Source of the DNA: Mycolicibacterium sp. S2-37
GTDB lineage: Bacteria; Actinomycetota; Actinomycetes; Mycobacteriales; Mycobacteriaceae
Reading direction: 5' to 3'
NCBI RefSeq assembly: GCF_017352375.1
Contig: NZ_JAFEVR010000005.1
Location: 1 to 64,000, forward strand
DNA: 64,000 bases
Positions 1 through 9,325 of this stretch are shown here, in pieces. Every line of letters begins with the position of its first letter. The stretch's first letter is position 1. The notes beneath the pieces were generated by a model. It ran no database searches. It was given only the letters and a program-made list of their open reading frames with translations, and had not been told where the DNA came from. A program made the position numbers and the translations under genes.

Positions 1-77
1 CCCGAACCCGGAAGCTAAGCCTGCCAGCGCCGATGATACTACCCACCACGGGTGGAAAAGTAGGACACCGCCGAACA
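1..77 (+). rRNA. rrf: 5S ribosomal RNA, 3' part
   Basis: The first 77 bases match the 3' two thirds of mycobacterial 5S rRNA as I recall it, including the GGAAGCTAAGCCTGCC block and the closing GTAGGACACCGCCGAAC. The 5' part lies before the window. In Mycobacterium tuberculosis the single rrn operon ends just before ogt and alkA, which is also the order here. The 3' end is set by similarity and could be off by a few bases. Confidence 0.95.
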
Positions 78-88
78 CCCTTTCAAGC

Positions 89-129
89 CCTCGGCCCCCA
101 ACACACACGTTGGGGGCCGAGGCATTTTT
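89..129 (+). terminator. Rho-independent terminator of the rRNA operon
   Basis: A perfect 14-bp stem pairs bases 89-102 with 109-122 around a 6-base loop (ACACAC), and a T-run follows at 125-129. It starts about 12 bases after the 5S rRNA, so it should end the rrn transcript. It also faces the convergent ogt gene, whose stop codon is at 147. Confidence 0.9.
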
Positions 130-146
130 GTATGTATGTGAATTCG

Positions 147-647
147 TCAGTCGAATAATGTCGGCAGGACTGAATGGTGCTGCTTTTCCAGGCCCAGCAG
201 CATTCGCTTTCGGTCCAGACCGCCGCCGTATCCGGTGAGGCTTCCGCCGGCACCGATGACGCGATGGCACGGGACGATGATGCCGATCGGATTGTGGCCG
301 TTGGCCAGCCCCACCGCACGAAACGCACCCGGAGCATCGATCTGGCGGGCGATCTGGCCATAGGAGCGGGTCTCGCCGTAGGGAATGGTGAGCAGCGCTT
401 CCCACACCCGCCGCTGGAATGCCGTCCCCACCAGATCGAGCTCGAGATCGAACACTGTGCGCTGTCCACTGAAGTATTCGGCCAGCTGCTCGACCGCCTG
501 GGGAAACGCGCTGTCATCCGAGACCCAATCGGCGCGGCTCGGTTCGTAGGTCTGGTCGACCATCCGCAGATGCATCAGCCGGCCGTCGCGTCCCGCCAAG
601 GTCAGTGGCCCGACCGGGCTGTCCACGGTACGGAATTGCAGAACCAT
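147..647 (-). CDS. ogt: Methylated-DNA--protein-cysteine methyltransferase (Ogt)
   Basis: This 166-residue protein should repair O6-alkylguanine by moving the alkyl group to its own cysteine, which inactivates it. The active-site motif PCHRVI is present near residue 128, together with the preceding YGETRSYGQIA helix-turn-helix region typical of the family. I chose the ATG at 647 because it has a GGAG ribosome-binding site a few bases upstream and begins MVLQFRTVDSP; a longer in-frame start at 728 would overlap the upstream gene. The stop of alkA lies 2 bases upstream, so the two repair genes are probably one operon, as in M. tuberculosis (Rv1317c-Rv1316c). Confidence 0.95.
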   Translation of the reverse strand: MVLQFRTVDSPVGPLTLAGRDGRLMHLRMVDQTYEPSRADWVSDDSAFPQAVEQLAEYFSGQRTVFDLELDLVGTAFQRRVWEALLTIPYGETRSYGQIARQIDAPGAFRAVGLANGHNPIGIIVPCHRVIGAGGSLTGYGGGLDRKRMLLGLEKQHHSVLPTLFD

Positions 648-649
648 CC

Positions 650-2134
650 TCACGTCTCCTTCGGAGGCCAATCGTTCACCACGTGGTCGAGAGCCGTCCA
701 GAGATGCTGGGTGGCGTAGGCCCGCCACGGCCGCCAGCGTGAGCTGCGGTCGCTCAGTCCCCGGATGTCGTCGGGCAGCGCCAGCGCTCGGGCGGCCGCG
801 CGCACCCCGAGATCACCGACCGGGAAGGCGTCGGGATCACCGAGCCCGCGCATCGCCACCACCTCGGCAGTCCAGGGACCGACCCCGGGAACGGCGAGCA
901 GTTGCTCCCGCGCGGAGTTCCAATCGCAACCGGGGTCCAGGACCACCTCGCCCGTCGCAAGGGCCTCGATCAGCGCCATGACGGTTCGCTGCCGGGCCTG
1001 CGGCAGGGCCAGGTGCGATGGATCGATCGCTGCCAGCTGCTCGACGCTCGGGAAGACGTGCGTGAGCTTTCCGGCCGGGTCGGAGATCGGCTCACCGTAA
1101 TTCACCGCCAGCCGGCCGGCGTGCGTGCGCGCGGCCTTCAGCGACACCTGCTGACCGAGCACCACACGCAGTGCGAGCTCAGCCTCGTCCACTGTGCGCG
1201 GGATGCGCTGCCCGGGCGCTTTTCGGACCAGGGCCGCGAGATCCGGATCGGCGCACAGCGCCTCGACGACCGCCTCGGGATCCGCGTCGAGATCGAGCAG
1301 TCGCCGGCACCGGGCGATGGCGCTGGTCAGATCGCGCAGGTCATCGAGGAGCAGCCGGCATTGAACGTGGTCGTGCTGCGGGATCAGACTCACGACCGCG
1401 TTGCCGTGCGGCAATCGCAGCGTGCGCCGCAGTGCGCCGTCGCGGAACTCCTCGACACCGGGGACGGCGCTGGCCGCCAGATGTCCGAACAGCCCCTCGA
1501 ATGCGAACGGGGTACGCACCGGCAGCCGCAACGACAGGGGCCCCGGACCCCCCGGTGTGGTGTGCGGATGCTCGCGTGCGCGGCGGCGCAACTCCGTCGG
1601 TGTCAGATCGCAGACGGCACGCACGGTGTCGTTGAACTGCCGGACGCTGGAGAAGCCGGCGGCGAAGGCGACATCGGAGAACGGCAGGCCGGTCGTCTCG
1701 ATGAGGACACGGGCCGTCTGCGCGCGCTGACCCCGCGCCAACGCCAGCGGATTGGCGCCCACCTCCGATTGCAGGATGCGCTGCAACTGCCGTGCCGTGT
1801 AGCCCAGCCGGACCGACAGACCCGCCACGCCCTCCCGGTCGACGACGCCGTCGCCGATCAGGCGCATCGCGCGGGCGACGACGTCACCACGGATGTTCCA
1901 CTCGGGGGACCCAGGCGATGCATCCGGCCTGCACCGTTTACAGGCGCGGAATCCGGCAGCCTGCGCCGCGGCTGACGTGGCGTAGAACCGCAGATTGCGG
2001 GCGAACGGCGGCCGCGCCGGGCAACTGGGCCGGCAATAGATGCCGGTGGTCAGCACCGCGGTGACGAACCATCCGTCGAATCGGGCGTCCTTGGACTGGA
2101 CGGCCCGGTAGCAGCGGTCGAAATCGTCGTGCAC
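650..2134 (-). CDS. alkA: Ada-AlkA fusion: methylphosphotriester repair regulator and 3-methyladenine glycosylase
   Basis: The protein has 494 residues in three parts. Residues 1-75 are an Ada-type zinc domain with four cysteines (GIYCRPSC and ACKRC), where the first accepts methyl from phosphotriesters. Residues about 85-190 form an AraC-type helix-turn-helix. The rest is an AlkA glycosylase with a helix-hairpin-helix (LLAVPGVGPWTAEVVAMRG) followed by the catalytic Asp in the FPVGDLG segment. It should sense methylation damage, activate its own operon and excise 3-methyladenine. The length matches Rv1317c (about 496 residues). The start is GTG at 2134 with no clear Shine-Dalgarno; TAAGTC lies 7 bases upstream, so the mRNA may be leaderless. 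Confidence 0.93.
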   Translation of the reverse strand: MHDDFDRCYRAVQSKDARFDGWFVTAVLTTGIYCRPSCPARPPFARNLRFYATSAAAQAAGFRACKRCRPDASPGSPEWNIRGDVVARAMRLIGDGVVDREGVAGLSVRLGYTARQLQRILQSEVGANPLALARGQRAQTARVLIETTGLPFSDVAFAAGFSSVRQFNDTVRAVCDLTPTELRRRAREHPHTTPGGPGPLSLRLPVRTPFAFEGLFGHLAASAVPGVEEFRDGALRRTLRLPHGNAVVSLIPQHDHVQCRLLLDDLRDLTSAIARCRRLLDLDADPEAVVEALCADPDLAALVRKAPGQRIPRTVDEAELALRVVLGQQVSLKAARTHAGRLAVNYGEPISDPAGKLTHVFPSVEQLAAIDPSHLALPQARQRTVMALIEALATGEVVLDPGCDWNSAREQLLAVPGVGPWTAEVVAMRGLGDPDAFPVGDLGVRAAARALALPDDIRGLSDRSSRWRPWRAYATQHLWTALDHVVNDWPPKET

Positions 2135-2217
2135 GGATCAAGACTTACACGCGCCCACCGACAACACTGGCGGAAAACGGACATGGCGGTGCGCGGCCGC
2201 AAACCGACCGAGCCAGC

Positions 2218-2919
2218 TCAATTGCCGCGTGGTCGGGCGCCTCTGCCGTAGGTGATGTCGGCGCGCTCGGCGTCCCACCGGTTGCGGAACACCACGTCGG
2301 TCAGTGGGCGCCTGCGTACCGGGCCGTGGCGCCCGCGCGGCCAGCCGACCACGATATGTCCCGCCAGGAACCAGGGGTCGGGGATTCCGACGGCGTCGCG
2401 CATCGCCTGCTCGCCGCCGTAGGACGCCCAACTGGTGATGCATGCGCCCAGACCCTGGGCTCGGGCGGCGAGATAGAAGTTCTGCATCGCCGGGTAGATC
2501 GAGCCGCCCTGCAGGAACTCCGAGGAGAACTCGTTCTTGAAGGCGACGAACAGCACGGAGGTGAATTCGCCTGCGCGATCGTGCAGTTCGTATGTGGCAC
2601 GGTTGTTGCGCGCCGAGCGGCTGTGGTCGTCCTCGGCCGGGCGGGTCATGCCGTAGATCGATTCGATTGAGGCCAGGGCGATTCGCGCGGCCTCCGCGAC
2701 GGCGGCGCGCTGTTCGGGGCCGTCGAGGACGATGAACCGCCACAGCTGCGCGTTGGCGCCGTTGGGCGCCCACGTCGCGGCCTGCAGACAACGGTCCAGG
2801 GTCGTTGCGTCGACGGGCTCATCGGTGAACCGACGAATCGACCGTGCGGTGGACAACACTTCCCAGACATCGTCGGTCGGATTCGGCATGCCCATTGGTG
2901 TACTCGACGTAGGCCGCAT
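2218..2919 (-). CDS. Nitroreductase-family FMN oxidoreductase
   Basis: This 233-residue protein belongs to the nitroreductase fold. The N-terminal ARSIRRF motif binds FMN phosphate, and the AARAQGLGACITSWAS stretch and a C-terminal IVVGWPRG segment fit the family. Members reduce nitro groups, quinones or flavins with NAD(P)H; the substrate cannot be told from sequence. Alternative ATG starts lie at 2895 and 2889, and none has a good ribosome-binding site, so the N-terminus is uncertain by up to 10 residues. It is divergent from the fatty-acyl-AMP ligase gene across about 140 bp. It is not part of the M. tuberculosis order at this position, so it looks like an addition to the core. Confidence 0.8.
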   Translation of the reverse strand: MRPTSSTPMGMPNPTDDVWEVLSTARSIRRFTDEPVDATTLDRCLQAATWAPNGANAQLWRFIVLDGPEQRAAVAEAARIALASIESIYGMTRPAEDDHSRSARNNRATYELHDRAGEFTSVLFVAFKNEFSSEFLQGGSIYPAMQNFYLAARAQGLGACITSWASYGGEQAMRDAVGIPDPWFLAGHIVVGWPRGRHGPVRRRPLTDVVFRNRWDAERADITYGRGARPRGN

Positions 2920-3061
2920 TGTCGAGAGGATCGGTCAGCCCAGACCCGGCCGGGATCCATTACCTCACAGCGTGATCGAGGGGCCGCGGACCGTCCCGCC
3001 GTGTGCAGCGCCACAGGCCGCGGGGCCGTCCGTACGGTGCGGCGTCCCTAAACTCGAAAAC

Positions 3062-4891
3062 ATGGAAGGTGCTTCGGCCCAACACGTGCCGGACGGACTG
3101 CTACGCATCGAGGACTGCCTCGACGCGGACGGCGGTATCGCCCTTCCGCCGGGCGTCACGCTCATCTCGCTGATCGATCGCAACATCGCCCACGTCGGTG
3201 ACCGCGTCGCCTACCGGTATCTCGACCACACCGGTCCGGGCGACGGCACGGTGACCGAGCTGACCTGGGCCCGACTCGGGGTGCGGGTGCGCGCCATCGG
3301 GGCCGAGGTGCAGCGGCGTGCCGCACGTGGCGACCGGGTCGCGGTCCTGGCGCCCCAGGGCCTGGACTACATCACCGGATTCTTCGCCGCGATCAAGGCG
3401 GGCACGATCGCCGTGCCGCTGTTCGCCCCCGAGCTGCAGGGCCACGCGGAGCGTCTGGAGACGGCGCTGCGTGACGCCGGCCCGTCGCTGGTGCTGACCA
3501 CCTCGGCGGCGGCGGGCGCCGTGGCGCATTTCCTCGACGGTCTGACCGGTGTCCCGGCCCCGCAGATGGTGTTGATCGACGAGATCCCCGACACCGCCGC
3601 AGCCGGATTCGTGGACACCGCGATCGACGTCGACGACGTCTCGCACCTGCAGTACACCTCGGGTGCGACCCGCCCACCGGCCGGGGTCGAGATCACCCAC
3701 CGCGCAGTGGGCACCAACCTGCTGCAGATGATCCTGTCCATCGACCTTCTCGACCGAAACACCCACGGCGTCAGCTGGTTACCGCTGTTCCACGATATGG
3801 GTCTGTCGATGATCGGATTTCCCGCGGTCTACGGCGGCCACTCCACCCTGATGTCGCCGACAGCCTTCCTGCGCAGGCCGCAGCGGTGGATCCGGGCACT
3901 GTCGGACGGGTCGAGGCAGGGTCGGGTGGTCACCGCCGCCCCGAACTTCGCCTACGAATGGACCGCGCAGCGCGGTCTGCCCGGGGCAGGCGACGATGTG
4001 GACCTCGCCAACGTGGTGCTGATCGTCGGATCCGAGCCGGTGAGCATGGCTGCGATCGAGCAGTTCGACGCGGCGTTCGGCCCCTACGGGTTACCGGCGA
4101 CGGCATTCAAACCGTCCTACGGGATCGCCGAGGCCACCCTGTTCGTGTCGACGATCGCGCCGGCGGCGCGGGCCGCCGCCATCGCCGTCGACCGCGGTGC
4201 ACTGGCCGCAGGCCGGCTGGTACCGGTCTCCGAGGCCGGCGACGACGCCGTCAAGCATGTCTCGTGTGGCCAGGTCGCGCGCAGCCAGTGGGCCGTCATC
4301 GTCGATCCCGCAACGGGGTGCGAGCTCGCCGACGGGGATATCGGGGAGATCTGGCTGCACGGCGACAACATCGGGCGCGGGTACTGGGGGCAACCCGAGG
4401 AGACGGCCGCGACTTTCCATGCCCGGCTGCGATCGCGCCTGCCCGCGGGCAGTCACGCCGAGGGGGTGGCGCCGGACGGCCGCTGGTTGCGCACCGGCGA
4501 CCTCGGGGCTCACCTCGACGGCGAGCTGTATGTCACCGGCAGGGCGGCCGATCTGCTCACAGTCGACGGGTATCAGCACTATCCCCAGCACATCGAATCG
4601 ACCGCCGCCGGCGCCTCGCCCCTGGTGCGGCGTGGCTACGCCGCAGCCTTCACCGTCCCGGCGCCGCACGGCGTCGATGTGGTGATCGTCGCCGAACGCG
4701 CCTCGGGCACACGGGGAGCCGATCCGGCGCCGGCGGTCGAGGCGATCCGCGACGCGGTGAAGCGACGTCACGGGGTGACCGTCTCGCAGGTGCGCTTTGT
4801 GCCCGCCGGGTCGATTCCGCGGACCACCAGCGGCAAATTGGCGCGCCGCGCGTGCCGGGCCGAATTCCGCAGCGGTGCGCTAGACCGGTAG
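3062..4891 (+). CDS. Fatty-acyl-AMP ligase (FAAL), orphan
   Basis: The 609-residue product is an adenylate-forming enzyme of the FadD/FAAL type. Seen are the ATP-binding loop YTSGATRPPAGVEITH, the FHDMGL motif, and the FKPSYGIAEATLFVST segment typical of FAALs (FadD26/28/32) rather than CoA ligases. The C-terminal lid ends with TSGKLARR. FAALs activate long-chain acids as acyl-adenylates and hand them to acyl carrier domains of polyketide or peptide synthases. No such synthase lies in this window, so the partner is unknown. The start is the ATG opening MEGASAQHV; longer in-frame starts run into the divergent promoter region. The 3' end overlaps the convergent adenylate cyclase by 12 bp. Confidence 0.85.
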   Translation: MEGASAQHVPDGLLRIEDCLDADGGIALPPGVTLISLIDRNIAHVGDRVAYRYLDHTGPGDGTVTELTWARLGVRVRAIGAEVQRRAARGDRVAVLAPQGLDYITGFFAAIKAGTIAVPLFAPELQGHAERLETALRDAGPSLVLTTSAAAGAVAHFLDGLTGVPAPQMVLIDEIPDTAAAGFVDTAIDVDDVSHLQYTSGATRPPAGVEITHRAVGTNLLQMILSIDLLDRNTHGVSWLPLFHDMGLSMIGFPAVYGGHSTLMSPTAFLRRPQRWIRALSDGSRQGRVVTAAPNFAYEWTAQRGLPGAGDDVDLANVVLIVGSEPVSMAAIEQFDAAFGPYGLPATAFKPSYGIAEATLFVSTIAPAARAAAIAVDRGALAAGRLVPVSEAGDDAVKHVSCGQVARSQWAVIVDPATGCELADGDIGEIWLHGDNIGRGYWGQPEETAATFHARLRSRLPAGSHAEGVAPDGRWLRTGDLGAHLDGELYVTGRAADLLTVDGYQHYPQHIESTAAGASPLVRRGYAAAFTVPAPHGVDVVIVAERASGTRGADPAPAVEAIRDAVKRRHGVTVSQVRFVPAGSIPRTTSGKLARRACRAEFRSGALDR

Positions 4892-6481
4892 CGCGAGCCG
4901 GGTCGGCTCGTCGTGGCCACGCAGCGTGACGGTGTCACCCACGGTCCAGCGTTCGCGCTCCGCCTCGGAAGCCCGGTCCACCGAATCCGACGTGGCGACC
5001 AGCAGATCCGGCGCGTTCTTGGCCAGCTCGCAGAGCCGGGCGGCCTCGTTCACCGGCTCGCCGATCACGGTGTACTCGAAACGTTCCTTGGCCCCGACGT
5101 TTCCGGCGACGACGGTGCCGGCCGCGACACCGATGCCGGCCTTGCACTCCGGTACCTCCTCGGCCAGCCGGGCGGAGATCGCCCGGGCCGCGGCCAGCGC
5201 CTCGTCCTCGGCGTTGTCGAGTGCAACAGGTGCACCGAAGACGGCGAGCACGGCGTCACCTTCGAACTTGTTCACCAGACCGTGGTGGCGGTCCACCTCG
5301 TCGACGATCACCGCGAAGAAGCGGTTGAGCAACTCGACGATCTCCGCGGCCGGCCGGCTGGTGACCATCTGCGTCGAACCGATGATGTCGACGAAAACGA
5401 CTGCGGCATGGCGTTCTTCGCCGCCCAGTTCGATCTGCTGTTGTTCGGCGGCCAGGGCGACCTCGCGGCCGACGTGGCGGCCGAACAGGTCGCGTACCCG
5501 TTCACGCTCGCGCAGGCCGTGCACCATCGAGTTGAAGCCGCGCTGCAGCTCCCCGAGTTCGGTGCCGTCGAACACCACCAGATTGCAGTCCAGATCGCCC
5601 TCCTCGACGTGCTTGAGCGCCGAACGCACGACGCGCACCGGCGTGGCGATGAGCCATGCCAGCAGCCACATCAGGATCATTCCGAAGATCAGGGCGACCA
5701 CCGCGATGATCATCACGGCCACGGCGAACTGTGTCGTGGACAGGTTCTGGAGGGACAGGGCGAACAGTGCGAGCAGCAGGATGCCGAGCACCGGCACGCC
5801 CGAGCCGAGCAGCCACACCGTCATCGTCCGGCCCATGACGCCGTGCGCCAGCCGGCGCGGCGGGCGGCCCGCCTCGAGGGCCTGTGCGGCGACCGGCCGC
5901 AGAGCGAACTCGGTGATCATGTAGCAGGCGGTGGCCACCACGATGCCGGGGAATCCCACCGCGAACAGGAACCGCGGAATGAAGGCGGTGTCCTGCAGGC
6001 CGTACAGCACCGTGAGCAGCACCGTGCCGATACCCCAGAGCAGCAGGGCCTGCTTGGCCACCCGCCACGGCGCCAGGAAGACGTTCCGCTGATCGTTCCT
6101 GGTCGGGGTGCGTTCCTCGATGGACCAGCGCAGCGAACCGACCGTCCGCGACGTGATCCATGCCGTGCCGCCCACGAGGGCGATCAGCATGTAGGACGGC
6201 ACGACGATCCATGTCAGCCATCCCGGGGCGTCGGTGAAGACGCTGGGCACCGGTATCGCGACGGCGTTGAGCAGCAGCGACACTCCGATGCCCAACAGAT
6301 TGGTGACCAGCAGGAAGAACGTGAGGATGACCTGGATGCGGATACGCCGATTGCGCTGGCTCTCCTCGGGTCGGCCCAGCAGCCACGAGCCGTAGTCCGG
6401 CGTTCCGAGCCGTCCACTCTGTCGGGTGACCCTCTCGAGGACGTGACCCAGCTGCCGCGGCACGCTGTTCGTGACGTTCAT
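4880..6481 (-). CDS. Membrane-bound class III adenylate cyclase with HAMP domain
   Basis: This 533-residue protein has six membrane segments (about residues 48-73, 88-110, 143-163, 168-190, 218-243, 253-280), a HAMP linker (about 280-335) and a class III cyclase domain (350-530). Metal-binding Asp365 (VFVDIIGST) and Asp409 (NKFEGDA), Lys405, Thr471 and Arg482 in TVIGEPVNEAARL are present, so it should make cAMP. It matches the Rv1318c-Rv1320c group. M. tuberculosis has three tandem copies at this place and only one is seen here. A cAMP-phosphodiesterase-type protein lies at 29.7 kb in the same window. The ligand sensed through the membrane part is unknown. Confidence 0.92.
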   Translation of the reverse strand: MNVTNSVPRQLGHVLERVTRQSGRLGTPDYGSWLLGRPEESQRNRRIRIQVILTFFLLVTNLLGIGVSLLLNAVAIPVPSVFTDAPGWLTWIVVPSYMLIALVGGTAWITSRTVGSLRWSIEERTPTRNDQRNVFLAPWRVAKQALLLWGIGTVLLTVLYGLQDTAFIPRFLFAVGFPGIVVATACYMITEFALRPVAAQALEAGRPPRRLAHGVMGRTMTVWLLGSGVPVLGILLLALFALSLQNLSTTQFAVAVMIIAVVALIFGMILMWLLAWLIATPVRVVRSALKHVEEGDLDCNLVVFDGTELGELQRGFNSMVHGLRERERVRDLFGRHVGREVALAAEQQQIELGGEERHAAVVFVDIIGSTQMVTSRPAAEIVELLNRFFAVIVDEVDRHHGLVNKFEGDAVLAVFGAPVALDNAEDEALAAARAISARLAEEVPECKAGIGVAAGTVVAGNVGAKERFEYTVIGEPVNEAARLCELAKNAPDLLVATSDSVDRASEAERERWTVGDTVTLRGHDEPTRLALPV

Positions 6482-6519
6482 GGTGACGTCAGCCTAAGGT
6501 GCCCGGCGCCCGGGGGCCT

Positions 6520-7203
6520 ATGGTTGTCCGCGTGCGCCTCGTGATCGCCCAGTGCACCGTCGACTACGTCGGCCGGCTCACCGCCCACCTGCCGTCGGCC
6601 CGGCGCCTGCTGCTGTTCAAGGCCGACGGGTCGGTGAGCGTGCACGCCGACGACCGCGCCTACAAGCCGCTCAACTGGATGAGCCCGCCCTGTTGGCTCA
6701 AAGAGGAGGCCGGGGACGCGCACCCGGTGTGGGTGGTCGAGAACAAGGCCGGTGAGCAGCTGCGCATCACCGTGGAGGACGTCGAACACGATTCGAGCCA
6801 CGAACTCGGTGTGGACCCGGGTCTGGTCAAGGACGGCGTCGAGGCACACCTGCAGAAGCTGCTGGCCGAGCACGTCGAGCTGCTCGGTGAGGGCTACACG
6901 CTGGTGCGCCGGGAGTACATGACCCCGATCGGTCCGGTGGACCTGCTGTGCCGCGACGCCAGCGGTCGGTCGGTGGCGGTGGAGATCAAGCGGCGCGGTG
7001 AGATCGACGGCGTCGAACAGCTCACCCGCTACCTCGAATTGCTCAACCGGGACTCATTGCTCGCCCCGGTGGCCGGTGTCTTCGCCGCCCAGCAAATCAA
7101 GCCACAGGCGCGCACGCTCGCCACTGATCGTGGAATCCGTTGTCTGACATTGGATTATGATCAGATGCGCGGGATGGACAGTAACGAGTTCCGGCTGTTC
7201 TGA
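6520..7203 (+). CDS. nucS: Mismatch-specific endonuclease NucS/EndoMS
   Basis: Residues from [12 protein letters not shown] onward are nearly identical to mycobacterial NucS as I know it. NucS is the core of the actinobacterial mismatch repair that replaces MutS/MutL and cuts both strands at mismatches. The C-terminal RecB-like nuclease shows the Asp in GPVDLLCRD and the E-x-K of [15 protein letters not shown]. The last residues, EFRLF, correspond to the tail that contacts the sliding clamp. I took the ATG at 6520 (227 aa); GTG at 6532 is an equally likely start. A TAAGGT -10-like box at 6495-6500 would give a very short leader. The gene is divergent from the cyclase. Confidence 0.95.
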   Translation: MVVRVRLVIAQCTVDYVGRLTAHLPSARRLLLFKADGSVSVHADDRAYKPLNWMSPPCWLKEEAGDAHPVWVVENKAGEQLRITVEDVEHDSSHELGVDPGLVKDGVEAHLQKLLAEHVELLGEGYTLVRREYMTPIGPVDLLCRDASGRSVAVEIKRRGEIDGVEQLTRYLELLNRDSLLAPVAGVFAAQQIKPQARTLATDRGIRCLTLDYDQMRGMDSNEFRLF

Positions 7204-7220
7204 GGCTCTACACTGGGGCC

Positions 7221-7517
7221 ATGCCCAGGCGCCGCCCCCCACCGCCGCAGTCGCGTCCGCTGCCGCCGGTGTTCGCGACCCGGCGCGTGGAGACCGGGCC
7301 GGACGGCTACGACTACGAGGTGCGTGCAGTGGCAGGCCCGCGGGCCACGAAACTGTACCGTTGCCCGGGTTGCGATCATCAGATCGCGCTCGGCACACCA
7401 CATCTGGTGGTCTGGCCGGTCGACGGTGGAGAGAGTGCCGCGGAGGACCGCAGGCACTGGCACACCCCGTGCTGGGCGCGCCGTGGGACCCGCGGCCCCA
7501 CCCGCAAGTGGTCTTAG
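7221..7517 (+). CDS. Conserved small protein with a zinc-ribbon-like Cys/His set
   Basis: This 98-residue protein follows nucS by 17 bases and corresponds in place and size to Rv1322. After a proline- and arginine-rich start it shows CPGC near residue 48 and HWHTPCW near residue 79, a Cys2/His-Cys pattern that could bind zinc. No function is established that I know of. The constant position next to nucS makes a link to DNA or RNA handling possible, but that is inference. It converges on the epimerase gene, with 9 bases between the stops. Confidence 0.75.
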   Translation: MPRRRPPPPQSRPLPPVFATRRVETGPDGYDYEVRAVAGPRATKLYRCPGCDHQIALGTPHLVVWPVDGGESAAEDRRHWHTPCWARRGTRGPTRKWS

Positions 7518-7526
7518 AGAATCAGC

Positions 7527-8000
7527 TCAGTGCGACTCGGCGGCCGGTTCGACGAGCTCGATCAGCACGCCACCGCCGTCTTTGGGGTGGATGAAGTTGA
7601 TGCGCGAATTCGAGGTGCCGCGGCGCGGGGCGTCGTAGATCAACCGGACACCCTGCTCGCGTAGGCGGTCACTGAGAGCGTCGATGTCGCTGACGCGGTA
7701 GGCGAACTGCTGCAGCCCGGGCCCGCGCTTGTCGAGAAACTTGGCGATCGTCGACTCGTCGTCGATCGGTGCCATCAACTGGAGCTGGGTGCTACCGACC
7801 GGGGCGCCGCGCACGGCGAGCATGGCCTCACGGATGCCCTGCTCCTCGTTGATCTCCTCATGCAGGACGATCATCCCGAGATGGTCGTGATACCACTTGA
7901 TCGCGGTGTCCAGATCCGGGACCGCAATGCCGACGTGGTCGACGGCGGTCACCAGGGCGGTGGCCAGTACTGGACGGGCGTCAATTTGCTCGGCAGTCAT
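7527..8000 (-). CDS. mce: Methylmalonyl-CoA epimerase
   Basis: The 157-residue protein is a VOC/glyoxalase-fold protein that should interconvert (S)- and (R)-methylmalonyl-CoA, feeding propionyl-CoA carbon to methylmalonyl-CoA mutase. Likely metal ligands are the His in VDHVGIAV, the His in WYHDHLG, and the C-terminal Glu in LIELVEP. The start is the ATG at 8000 (MTAEQIDAR), matching Rv1322A; the frame stays open upstream but would run into the thiolase promoter. It is divergent from the thiolase gene. The mutase at 45.9 kb is a different, divergent enzyme, so the true partner mutase should lie elsewhere in the genome. Confidence 0.9.
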   Translation of the reverse strand: MTAEQIDARPVLATALVTAVDHVGIAVPDLDTAIKWYHDHLGMIVLHEEINEEQGIREAMLAVRGAPVGSTQLQLMAPIDDESTIAKFLDKRGPGLQQFAYRVSDIDALSDRLREQGVRLIYDAPRRGTSNSRINFIHPKDGGGVLIELVEPAAESH

Positions 8001-8091
8001 ATCGCAAAGGTAACCTAACGACATCGGTTCCGAAACGTCGAAGAGCTGTATAGCCTCAGCGGGGCCGCCTGAAACACCTATGGAGGTAGTG

Positions 8092-9273
8092 ATGACGACG
8101 TCGGTGATCGTTGCTGGCGCCCGTACGCCGGTGGGCAAGCTGATGGGTTCGCTCAAGGATTTCTCGGGAAGTGACCTCGGTGCCATCGCGATCAAGGCGG
8201 CCCTGGAGAAGGCCGGCGTATCGCCCTCGGCCGTCGAGTACGTGATCATGGGTCAGGTGCTGACCGCCGGCGCCGGCCAGATGCCCGCGCGTCAGGCCGC
8301 CGTCGCCGCGGGTGTTCCGTGGGATGTGCCCGCCCTGACGATCAACAAGATGTGCCTGTCCGGTATCGATGCGATCGCCCTGGCCGACCAGCTCATCCGC
8401 GCCGGTGAGTTCGACGTCGTGGTCGCCGGCGGCCAGGAGTCGATGACCCAGGCGCCGCACCTGCTCGAGAAGAGCCGTTCGGGCTACAAGTACGGCGACG
8501 TGACCGTGCGCGACCACATGGCCTACGACGGGCTGCACGACGTCTTCACCGACCAGCCGATGGGTGCGCTGACCGAACAGCGCAACGACGAGGACCGGTT
8601 CACCCGGGCCCAGCAGGACGAGTTCGCCGCCGCGTCACATCAGAAGGCGGCCGCGGCGTGGAAGGACGGGGTGTTCGCCGACGAAGTGGTGGCGGTGTCC
8701 ATCCCGCAGCGCAAGGGCGACCCCATCGAGTTCACCGAGGACGAAGGCATCCGGGCCAACACCACGGCCGATTCGCTGGCGGGCCTGAAGCCGGCGTTCC
8801 GCAAGGACGGCACCATCACCGCGGGTTCGGCGTCCCAGATCTCCGACGGCGCATGCGCGGTCGTGGTGATGAACAGGGCCAAGGCCGAAGAACTGGGATT
8901 GACGTGGCTCGCCGAGATCGGTGCCCACGGCGTCGTCGCCGGTCCGGACTCGACCTTGCAGAGCCAGCCGGCCAACGCGATCAAGAAGGCCGTCGCGCGG
9001 GAGGGGATCTCCCTCGACGACCTGGATGTCATCGAGATCAACGAAGCGTTCTCCGCGGTCGCCCTCGCCTCTACCCGCGAACTCGGTGTCGACCCCGACC
9101 GGGTGAACGTCAACGGCGGTGCGATCGCGATCGGGCATCCCATCGGTGTGTCGGGGGCCCGGATCACGCTGCACGCTGCGCTGGAACTGGCCCGCAAGGG
9201 GTCGGGGTATGCCGTGGCCTCCCTGTGTGGTGCGGGCGGTCAGGGTGACGCGCTCATCCTTCGTCGCTCCTGA
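8092..9273 (+). CDS. fadA4: Acetyl-CoA C-acetyltransferase (FadA4-like thiolase)
   Basis: This 393-residue thiolase carries the acyl-accepting Cys in [13 protein letters not shown], the [10 protein letters not shown] motif, and the second Cys in [10 protein letters not shown]. It should condense or cleave acetoacetyl-CoA. The order epimerase/thiolase matches Rv1322A-Rv1323. A GGAGG site at 8082-8086 sits 5 bases before the ATG at 8092, which decides this start over the ATG at 8080 that overlaps the same site. Confidence 0.93.
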   Translation: MTTSVIVAGARTPVGKLMGSLKDFSGSDLGAIAIKAALEKAGVSPSAVEYVIMGQVLTAGAGQMPARQAAVAAGVPWDVPALTINKMCLSGIDAIALADQLIRAGEFDVVVAGGQESMTQAPHLLEKSRSGYKYGDVTVRDHMAYDGLHDVFTDQPMGALTEQRNDEDRFTRAQQDEFAAASHQKAAAAWKDGVFADEVVAVSIPQRKGDPIEFTEDEGIRANTTADSLAGLKPAFRKDGTITAGSASQISDGACAVVVMNRAKAEELGLTWLAEIGAHGVVAGPDSTLQSQPANAIKKAVAREGISLDDLDVIEINEAFSAVALASTRELGVDPDRVNVNGGAIAIGHPIGVSGARITLHAALELARKGSGYAVASLCGAGGQGDALILRRS

Positions 9274-9325
9274 GGCCTACGACAGCGTGTAGTAAATGCG
9301 CCCGTCTTCGGGCACAATGGCGCCC

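Noticed and set aside
2732..3061. N-terminal extension of the fatty-acyl-AMP ligase upstream of 3062
   Set aside because: It would overlap the divergent nitroreductase gene and its promoter, and family similarity begins only after MEGASAQHV.
4913..6544. A 543-codon open frame on the plus strand opposite the adenylate cyclase
   Set aside because: Antisense shadow, rich in His, Gln, Arg and Asp, without any family motif; the minus-strand cyclase explains the region.
8001..8249. N-terminal extension of the epimerase
   Set aside because: It would cover the thiolase promoter and start; the homologous proteins begin near MTAEQ.
9300..9313. Short hairpin GCCCG-TCTT-CGGGC as terminator of the thiolase gene
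   Set aside because: The 5-bp stem has no T-run after it and lies just before the next start; it may affect translation but is not a convincing terminator.
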